From the NCBI GenBank assembly GCA_947652115.1, contig OX393569.1, positions 18,392,650-18,456,649 on the forward strand: 64,000 bases of DNA. Direction: 5' to 3'. The notes under the pieces are model-generated. The model ran no database searches. It saw only the letters and a program-made list of their open reading frames with translations, and was not told the DNA's origin. Position numbers and translations under genes: made by a program. Position 1 is the first letter of the stretch; every line of letters starts with the position of its first letter. This document shows, piece after piece, positions 56,161 to 64,000 of the stretch. This DNA comes from Blastomussa wellsi. Lineage: Eukaryota; Cnidaria; Anthozoa; Scleractinia; Plerogyridae.

Positions 56161-57569
56161 CCTCACCTGAAAAAGGAGATGATGTTCTCAAAACTTTATA
56201 AAAACCTCATCAAATCAGAGATAAACGCTTGACTGAACTATATTAGGGCTATTTATAAAAACAAGTCGCGACTTAAAACAGTAGAGCCATTTATTCTCGT
56301 GCATTTTTTTTGCCATACACGTGATTAAGTCCATGACCCGTTTATACGAGCAACGTTAAGCGTCTTGAAGAAGACCAGCACAATCCCTGGTCCAAAATCA
56401 GCCGCGTCCAGTTTAAGAAGCGCCTTATTTTCGTCCCGAGGCGAGATTTTGTATCATATATACGGTCGGTTCACGTCATATTTTGGCTTATTCTAGTCGA
56501 AACTCAAACTAGGGTGATGGTTGATGAGTCAATCCTCGCTGTCGCTTGGCCCGAAACTTTCATCGACTCTCATGCAATCTCATCGACTTTGAACGGGCTC
56601 AAATTTTTTATGGGAGTCGATGAGAGTTTCGATTCTCTTGTTTGACCAGAGTTGACGATAGTCGATGAGAGTGCTAGATGGTGAAAATCTAGTGAGAGTC
56701 AGCTCTCAACAACTCTCATCCTCGTTTGACCTGGCTTTACATGATATTGCCATTCACAGACTTCACGAACTTATCTATATTACATTTGATATTTTGGATC
56801 GATCAGAAATGGATGAATACAATGCTTCTCATTAATCCTCAGTTTCATTGCTATTTCAATGCCTCTCGATATATGCCAGGTTCGAAATTACTCGCGTTTT
56901 AAGGAGAGATTAGATGTCGATCACGCGCGTTTAGAAATTTTAACGGTTCCCTACTGCGAGACACATTTCTCGAGTCGAAACATATTCCAGTCTAAGGCAC
57001 AAGAACGTAATAAAATGTAAAAGGTAGTGACGGAAACCACCGGGTTCGGCATCAACTGTCCGTCCTAGAGAGGTGTCAGGTTTATAGAGAATTTAGATAC
57101 AGAAGAATGGCTGAAACAAGGCGCGAAGGGACCAACACAAGTTGTCCGTCTTATAATTTAAGTGTCTGGCGTGTCTAACAGAGAGAGAGTTAACTATATT
57201 ACGTTTTACACGAAAATTGAAAATGTACAGTACATAAAAACTCGTAGCCTCAGTTTTGGTTGCTTATGCTGTATCAACTCAAGAAACTGGAAACTGCAAA
57301 TCTACAGTCAATAAATTTTTAAAACGATACATTTTCAAAAATCGTAAGATTACGAACTCGTTTTTTCCAGCTATGCCTTTGGGACATTTTGAACCGAAGT
57401 TTTCCTATAATCACTTTCCACCGGCCAGCGAAATAAATTTAATCGTAACTGAAATTATATATTGTATATATTTTAGGCAAAGCAATGTGTTAGAATCAAA
57501 CTATAGTCCTTAACTTATGTTCATCTTTTTTCGGAATTTTAAAAAAATCATAAATTAAAGTTTGCTTAC

Positions 57570-57640
57570 CTCGCCAATTGATTACCGTTTCCTTGAGGCT
57601 AATCCATTTTCAAAGTCAAATTTAATTTTCATGCAAACAA
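57570..57640 (-). promoter_or_regulatory. Candidate 5'UTR exon/start region of gene B
   Basis: On the minus strand GGCGAG is followed by the strong donor GTAAGCAAAC (intron begins at 57569). It could splice to the acceptor just before the gene B ATG. The right limit is a guess; no clear TATA box was seen. Confidence 0.35.
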
Positions 57641-59711
57641 AGGAACCGATTTCCTTTTCATTTATTAAGAAGTGTCTTTAATTTATCGGTCAATACCAAA
57701 ATAATTTTCGTAACCTGGTACTTGTTAACAGCTGCCTTAGGAAAGGTCGATTACGATAAACAACCAGCATAGTTTAATTTAAACAACACATATTTTCTGA
57801 AAATTCTTGACACAACTTTTGCAGGGAGGGTCGGTTCTTTTGTGAAGAAAAATAACTTAAATAACACATTATTGACTTGACTCTTGTCTTTGGCTTCAAT
57901 TTGAAATCATTTTAATATTGTTATATGCCACTAAAATTGTCGGGACATTTTTTAAAAGTTCATCGTTTGTAGCTATGTTCATGCACGTCTTATTTGCCGT
58001 TTGTCTGCATGTAAGCTGGGCAGGCATTTCATTTACTTAAAAGCGGCCGCTCGGCGAAGCTGATTTCCCTTTCGTAAACAGTCTTTGCCATTTTTAACGG
58101 TCGATGCCATAATTGGTAACCAAGCTTTTCGGAATGCGCGATGTTATATCTGCCCTAGTTTAGGCCTGGACTAGGTCGAAACTTGTTATAATTTGGTGAT
58201 AGACTAAAAAACTCTCTCCAATTGCTTAATTGCGCACTTTCACACTGGTTTTCTTGCGGTTAGCTTTTATTTGTTGGCTAGGGCAATACTTAAGTTAAAC
58301 TAGATTAAGAAAGTCATGTTCAATACAATTAAATTTTGAGGGGAATGGCGGATCAGCCTGGTAGCGTAGTGGTGAGTTTTCGGGTAATTCGATTATGGTT
58401 TTTGACGTAAAAATTTTCTTTTGTGTTTGTGGGAAAAAAATTCGATGATAGCCAAAACGATTCTAAGTGTCGCTAAAGTGGCATCGACCGTTTGCGAAAG
58501 AGAAACGTGCGTCGACGAAACGTTTTTTAGAAACTTAGCTTTCGTAGCTTATGTTCGTGCATGTTTTGATGTGTCTGCACGTGTCTGCAGGACAGGTCCT
58601 CTTAATGTTTTCAAAAGCAATTAGTCGGGGGGCAGCGCGGAACAAGTGCCGTTATGTTTTAGCCAAAATCGTCTTAGAGGCACCCGAAACACGTCGGATT
58701 ATTGTCGACCAATCAAAATAGATCGCGAGCAGTTCAGAGTGTTGTAACCAGAAGCGCAAACCACGTGATCAGCCAAATTTGCAACAAGACTTTATCGAAG
58801 GTTTTAATTCAGTTACCGGGGAGAAAGAAAAATAACAAAACTAGCATTTACAATGTCGAGAGAGAGGGCAGAAGATACTTTGCGAAGGGCTGGTGTGCGT
58901 GTTTATTCTCTGCTGTTTAATAGGTACACACTACGTTTCAAAGTGATTTCAAATTGACGTTACTTTCCTATAAGTCTTCTTTTTTCGAAAAGATAAATAC
59001 GTAAGATAGACGTTTACGTGAAAGGGAGACGGAAAAGGAAAAGGGAACACCGCGTTTCACCAATTTTTTTTTTCAAACACAATAATGTTATTCATGCATT
59101 GTTCAAACGACTTTGCAGGTGTAAGTTGTCTATAATTTGTCCTGAAGGTAGTTGTATTGTTGGCCAATCTCAAAAGGAAACAAGAAATAAAGCATGAGAA
59201 AACAACGATAGTACATGATAAATATTTCTTTATTATCATTTGTTTTTTGGCGGCCGGCTATAGATGAGAACAAATAGATCGGCAGCAGGCGCACCCTGAC
59301 GTTCACCTCCTATCCCTAAAGCAAGCTGACTGTGTCCAGCTCCTGGACAGTTCCGCGTATTCTGGGCTAGAAAGTTTCACGGCGAAGAAAGCTAGAGACT
59401 TTCTCAAACATGTATTTCTTCATCTGTGGATTTGACGTCGGAATTACTAACTAAAAATAACGTAAATGAAAGCAGTGTTAGTACCAGCTGCATGACGCAG
59501 TTTGTATGGCTTACAACCGCTACGCTAGCATTACTATCGTCGCTATCGTTCGTTACATTAACGGAAACTCCTTCGCTTTCGTTCATCTTCTCGCTGAGAT
59601 TTCTCTCACTTTACGCACGTGTGTAGGAGAAGTCGGCATGGGAGAAACGGCTTTGCATTCCAGGATAATAAGAATTACAAAGGCCTGCAGGGCACATTGG
59701 TTGAGTGTGGT

Positions 59712-59947
59712 CCTTTAAAGGAGCAGTGTCACGGCATTTGAAGTCATTTTCCCATTTACTTTCAATTTGAAGGAAATCTAAACGTAAGAGTTTTCTAATG
59801 CCGAAAAACACCAACGAGATAATAAAATGCTGAAATTGTACAAGGATTGTTTCGAATGACAACGATATAGACCGATTACAAGCTACAAACTTGAAAAAAC
59901 TTGCCAGTTTTTTCAAGACGAGTTTCCGTGACGTAGCTCCTTTAAGC
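59712..59947. repeat. Short terminal-inverted-repeat element 3' of gene A
   Basis: Begins CTTTAAAGGAGCAGTGTCACG and ends CGTGACGTAGCTCCTTTAAG, an imperfect complement. About 236 nt, no transposase; MITE-like, probably inside gene A's 3'UTR. Confidence 0.68.
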
Positions 59948-60014
59948 TCACATACAGCCTTATCACATACATCATGAGATATTCCCAAAGGCACTCGACC
60001 TCAATGCTCACGAC

Positions 60015-63000
60015 TCACTTGGTTCCTTGTTTGCAGAGGCACTGCTTATTCCCAGGCTTCTTTAAGAAACCACCAACTCCTGGAAATCGATAATAGAAAA
60101 AATATAAGAGACAGTCCATGCATTGCAGTAAAAGTCTGCAACCCACTAAATAACAAAAAAGGCCGGTCATGTCATCATTACACCAATTGAAAATAAAATG
60201 GATTTACACACAACATGGCTCCGCTATTGTAGAGTTTTCAAGAAAGTAAAAATAAAGTAGGGTTGAGCGAATATTCGCTATCAAAATGGCGAAAATGCAT
60301 CCCAAAACAGATTAGCTCAAATGGGCCAAGAACCACTCCATTTCAAGACACAAGGTACCAAACGTGTCTCGACTTAATTTTTAACTGGTAATAGAGTAGT
60401 AATTATATACTTCTAAAGTACCCCAGTTCTGCCTGTTTAAAGCCCACATTTTACATAATTTATGATATTAAAATTGTTAAGTTAAACGTACCATAACACA
60501 CGCTTCTTACAAGGTCATCTCTGATATACTGCAACTTGTCAAATGGGCCAATGAACACATTTTCGCTAACAGGTTTGGAAGACATTCTTTCCAGTTGCTT
60601 GATGTCAAATTTGTACCCAACTCCTACAGCATATATGCGCACACCGCAATGTTTGAGTTTGTGCGCAGGATGAGCTATGCTGTCAGTCGATCTGAAATGT
60701 CACGCAATCTTGTTAAGGGAATTTTCAGTATCATAGCAACGACAAAAAATAATGCCCAAAGCACTCTAACGTAACCTACATGTACACATATGAGACGCAC
60801 CGTGGCCTAAGGGACAGTGCGCTGGACTCCGGATTGAGCGATTGGTAGTTCGCAAATCTCCAGTGAGTCAAGGACAAGTTCTGACTGGCTCATTTTAACC
60901 GGAAAGTTGTGAAGCAATTGCAAGTTGCAATTGTACACGGAGCAGCAATTTGTCTTGCAACTTTGGGAAAATTTTGAAGATAGTTCTGCTTTTCATACAG
61001 CTTGCAATATTTGTAGCATTGCACTGAGATTGAAAAAGTTGGATGTTAAATGCACGCGAAACTAGTTCGGCAGCTGACAATCAGTACTGTAAAATACAAC
61101 ATTTCGTTACGTTGCAAGGGTTTGCAAGTTGCAAATTGCAAGGGAAATGTTTCATGTAACAGCCTGAACAACTTATATGATTTAACTTTGAATCGATACT
61201 TACAATCTGAATCAATTATATTACAGAAAATTTATACCAATAAGTTAAACTGTAATTAATATAAAGCCGGAAGAATAGTTCCTATACCTTCCATCAGTGA
61301 TAACTATCAAAACTTTGGGGACATCTTTGCGCGTGTTGAATTTCTTGTTGAATAAGCGGTAGCCTGCCATACTGAGAGCATATCCTGTATTTGAACTTGG
61401 TAAGCTCTGAGTTGAGACCTTCTTTAGCGCGCGTACCATAGAAGATTTCCTTTGCTGACTGCAAAGGAAAATGGAAAGATTTGTAGTAAGTGTAGAGTAA
61501 GTGTTTAATTAGCTTGTGGGAGAGCGGTTTGATTTCAATCGTCTCCAAGACAAGAAAAATTAGTGGGAACAAGGAAGGCAACGAAACCCCCCTTCCCCCT
61601 CCCCTCCCCCGCACTATCATATTAAATATATAGACAAGAGGGAAGGAAATAACAGATGAAACAAAACCTGCAGCACAGAAGTCAGTAATCTACGTACCTT
61701 TCAAAATCAAAAACCAGATCGGCTTTGGCCCCATAAGTAACGACAGCAACACGTGTTTTCCTGGGCGAGATTGAAAATTTGCGGACTGTCATTTCGACAA
61801 AGTCAAGTATCCTTCTAAAGTTTCCTTTGTCGTTTTTCTCAACGCTGGCTGAAGCTTCAACTACAAATCCCAAATCCACACGAGCGTGACAAACTGCAAA
61901 AATGTAGATTAAAGTCAACAAGAACCGTGAGATTTCGGATCAAACATATCTAGTTAATGGACTGGGCTTTGTTTTAATATTTTTTGTATCACCTTATTTT
62001 TTCTAACGATCTTTGCTGATTACTGTAAAAAAAATAAAATTTAACTTACACGGGCCAGGCTTTCTTAATGGAGCTGTAAACAGAACAAGAAATGAAAATA
62101 TAATCAGCCCATTGGTCAGACCTTCAATTCAGTCGATCGAACGATTCTATTGAATCGATGAACGTTGTTATCATTCAAACAGCAATTTAGTCAACCCAAG
62201 CGATTGATCACAACAAATTGCTCACTCAAACAAATACGGGTAAAACAATAAGTTGAAACAGCTTTTAACACAAACATGACCGCACTGAGACTGATACTAC
62301 GTGAAAAAGTTGACTTTGCGATACAACAATTCGACAGAAACCGATTAAAGCAGGGCTGCAACCGTTGATCGGTTTCTGTCGAATTGTTGTCTCGCAGAAT
62401 CAACTTTTTCACGTAGTATTGATCAGCCTTGCAGTCAGAATTGTGTTACAGTTTATTTTTGGCTGATTTGGTCTCTTGCAGATCCTACGTAAACTAGCAG
62501 CATTATCGTTCGCGGTCCTTTGCAGTTTTCACGTCTACTTTACTTAATCAAGCTGATCGTTTTAACAAGACATGTACATATTATGATGACCAGCTGAAAG
62601 GATTATAAGGGCGATGATGATGATGAAATGGGACGATCTGATAGCGGCTATAATTAGCCTTGGACGTTTAATACATAAGTTAGTTAAGTAACATTTAATT
62701 TAACTCTGGCAGACAAAGACGGTATCGGGCAACATTTTGATGCTGTTGCTGTAACTATAGCTACATGCTAACGAACCAAACTGGGCACTGATCGACCGAT
62801 GTTGTTAATTTTTCAAACTTTCTTGGTCGTGCAACAGATAAAAGCTAAATATGTTCGGGTTTACTTACGGCACGGGGGGCACCCAGGAGACCTTGCAGGT
62901 TGAGTGTCATGAAAGAAGTAATTATGCTTGATAAATCTTGAATCCTGAGAGTGCTTTCTCAAATATGAAGTACCATCTTCGTGTTCATAGTTAGCATTAG

Positions 63001-63130
63001 TGTTATTGGAATTCCGCAGACTCTTTGAAGTACAATTATGAAAAACATCGTTCTGTTTGTCCCCTTTAAAGTTGTATCCGTAAATAGGTGTAGCCAGCAG
63101 CCAAGTAATCACGTGAAAAAACGTGAACAT
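60015..63130 (-). CDS. Gene A: small secreted single-VWA protein (305 aa, 6 exons)
   Basis: Coding exons are 62869-63130, 62050-62073, 61698-61893, 61288-61458, 60492-60691 and 60015-60079; the frame is continuous and total length is 918 nt with the stop. The protein has a signal peptide (MFTFFHVITWLLATPIYG), an Asn/Ser/His-rich segment ending GCPPCP, an 8-residue Pro linker (PLRKPGP), a VWA domain and a tail CYGVGGFLKKPGNKQCLCKQ. MIDAS: EASAS (Asp to Glu), SSNTGYAL and VITDGRSTD, so it may still bind metal weakly. Layout and exon ends match gene B's start (CPVC, hinge, VWA-1, VCLC linker), so it is a paralogue of that part. The VWA is cut by two phase 2 introns at Arg codons. The stop TGA overlaps a GTGAGT-like donor, so splicing onward cannot be fully excluded. 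Confidence 0.84.
60790..60850 (+). mobile_element. tRNA-SINE head fragment in gene A intron
   Basis: ACCGTGGCCTAAGGGACAGT followed by GCGCTGGACTCCGGATTGAG matches the A-box side of the SINE at 14.6 kb. The body is missing. Confidence 0.65.
62291..62426. repeat. Inverted-repeat element in gene A intron 1
   Basis: Arms of about 55-59 nt at 62291-62345 and 62368-62426 (CTGATACTACGTGAAAAAGT..TCGACAGAAACCGAT and complement, few mismatches) with a 22-nt loop. MITE-like. Confidence 0.82.
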
Positions 63131-63186
63131 AACTTCCAGACCGAGTGTGCTAGATAGTCAGTGTCAAATTAAAAATACGGCAAGTG
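63131..63186 (-). promoter_or_regulatory. Candidate 5'UTR part of gene A exon 1
   Basis: A TTTTATTTCTAG acceptor ends at 63187, leaving 56 nt of leader before the ATG. A donor AAC/GTGAGTATT at about 63741-63748 could be its partner. Confidence 0.4.
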
Positions 63187-63835
63187 CTAGAAATAAAATT
63201 GTTTCCGCTTAACCTTACAGCGTCCGATCTTGAGCTGGTGGATTCGAGATCATTGTCGAACTGACCTTTCAACTAGTCTAAATAAGCGATGTTGACATTT
63301 CTGACCCAACGGTAACTCGCCCAGGCTCAATATACCTGTTTAAAAATATGATAAACATGTTTTTATTGACTTAACTTTAATTTAACTGTGAGTAAACTCC
63401 AAGGTTAAAAGGTAAAAGCTTAGTTCCTTGGAGTGACGGATTATGATGGTTTCATAAGTAACAATTATAATAATTTGTCACGATCCTCTTCGCTGGCATA
63501 TTTAACATTAAGCAACGCTTTTTGCCGGCACTTGTCGTTTAACATCATATCAAAGTTTTAGTTGAAGGCAAACTTAAATCGCCACCATCAAAAGTGGGCG
63601 TAGCAACATCGTTAGCTTGCCTGGTTGAATACCGCCTTTTCCGTTTGGTACGTGATAAAAATTCTTTTCTTTCTCAAAATCGTTGGTTCCAAAGGGGCAG
63701 TGAAATAAGTACATAGAAACAATCAAAGTTAAAAACTGGAATACTCACGTTAAAAATATGGGCTTGAAATAAGCAGCTCGACATCTAATTACTAAGCTAT
63801 TTCTGTGCTTGGCTCCTTCAGCTTTGTATCAAAGC

Positions 63836-63847
63836 GTATTTATATAA
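63836..63847 (-). promoter_or_regulatory. Candidate TATA box of gene A
   Basis: Minus-strand TTATATAAATAC. Transcription start would fall near 63.81 kb and a first non-coding exon would end near 63749 at the GTGAGT donor. Spacing is plausible, but there is no other support. Confidence 0.4.
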
Positions 63848-64000
63848 TTACCTAGCTATTGATCAGCTATAATAGCTTCGCACTTTGCTAGGAGTACATG
63901 CTAACTCCCAGCGGTAACACTTTGTCAGACGATTATTCCACACCAGCAAAAAGACAGGTACTTGAACATCAGTACGTATTTCGATTCCACGCAGTAAACA

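Larger units (their letters stand above)
56161..60014. other. Region between genes A and B
   Basis: About 3.9 kb with gene B's probable 5'UTR intron and gene A's 3'UTR. No coding exon on either strand is convincing. A tRNA-like A-box (CTGGTAGCGTAGTGGTGAG) at 58359-58377 may be a SINE head remnant. AATAAA on the minus strand at 59229-59234 is a candidate polyadenylation signal for gene A. Confidence 0.5.

Noticed and set aside
60015..60079. Gene A continuing into gene B by splicing at the GTGAGT over its stop
   Set aside because: That donor gives phase 2, whereas the homologous gene B exon is phase 1, and gene B has its own signal peptide. Not fully excluded.
60785..60860. tRNA gene
   Set aside because: Only the A-box side is alike; it matches the SINE head.

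Overview
The window looks like animal nuclear DNA, most likely an anthozoan cnidarian and possibly a stony coral. It has long A/T-rich introns with GT-AG (once GC-AG) splice sites, tRNA-derived SINEs, a Penelope-like retroelement relic, many short inverted-repeat elements, and extracellular modular proteins of von Willebrand A (VWA) and laminin-G/concanavalin-like (LamG) domains. The species assignment is inference from gene and repeat style. All convincing genes lie on the minus strand, so they read from high to low coordinates.

Gene A (about 63.8 to 60.0 kb) is a small secreted protein of 305 residues: signal peptide, low-complexity N-terminus ending in a CPPC motif, short Pro linker, one VWA domain over three exons, and a short Cys tail with a stop codon. 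Gene B starts about 3.9 kb downstream (ATG at 56160) and runs off the left edge. In the window it has 69 coding exons and about 21.9 kb of coding sequence (about 7,300 residues). Its N-terminus (56.2 to 52.7 kb) has a signal peptide, a Cys-pair exon, a Pro/Gln-rich exon, a GCW...GGPWGNEVY domain split over two exons, and a Ser/Thr/Glu-rich exon ending in CPVC. It then alternates VWA domains (14) and LamG domains (18 plus one cut by the window edge), joined by tiny Pro/Thr hinge exons of 18 to 66 nt. From 52.7 kb leftward every full domain and every hinge exon begins and ends in phase 1, so modules can be duplicated, lost or skipped without a frameshift.

The module order shows a super-repeat: VWA with intact metal site (MIDAS), hinge, LamG type b, hinge, VWA with degraded MIDAS, LamG type a (no hinge between these two), hinge. 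Copies of it cover about 38.5 to 33.7 kb, 33.1 to 26.8 kb and 20.7 to 16.4 kb. A shortened form (LamG-b, hinge, VWA-degraded, LamG-a, hinge) has been recently triplicated between about 9.0 and 19.5 kb; introns as well as exons are still alike. Only six of the fourteen gene B VWA domains keep the residues for metal-dependent ligand binding. The rest look like structural spacers or adhesion surfaces without a metal.

The introns hold at least nine inverted-repeat (MITE-like) elements or hairpins, one nearly full tRNA-SINE, several SINE relics, two Penelope-like fragments and several simple repeats. The domain combination recalls extracellular matrix and biomineralisation proteins (the mollusc Pif/BMSP group pairs VWA with LamG), so gene B may be a giant matrix or adhesive filament protein; that role is inference. 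I see no CRISPR, operon or other prokaryotic feature.
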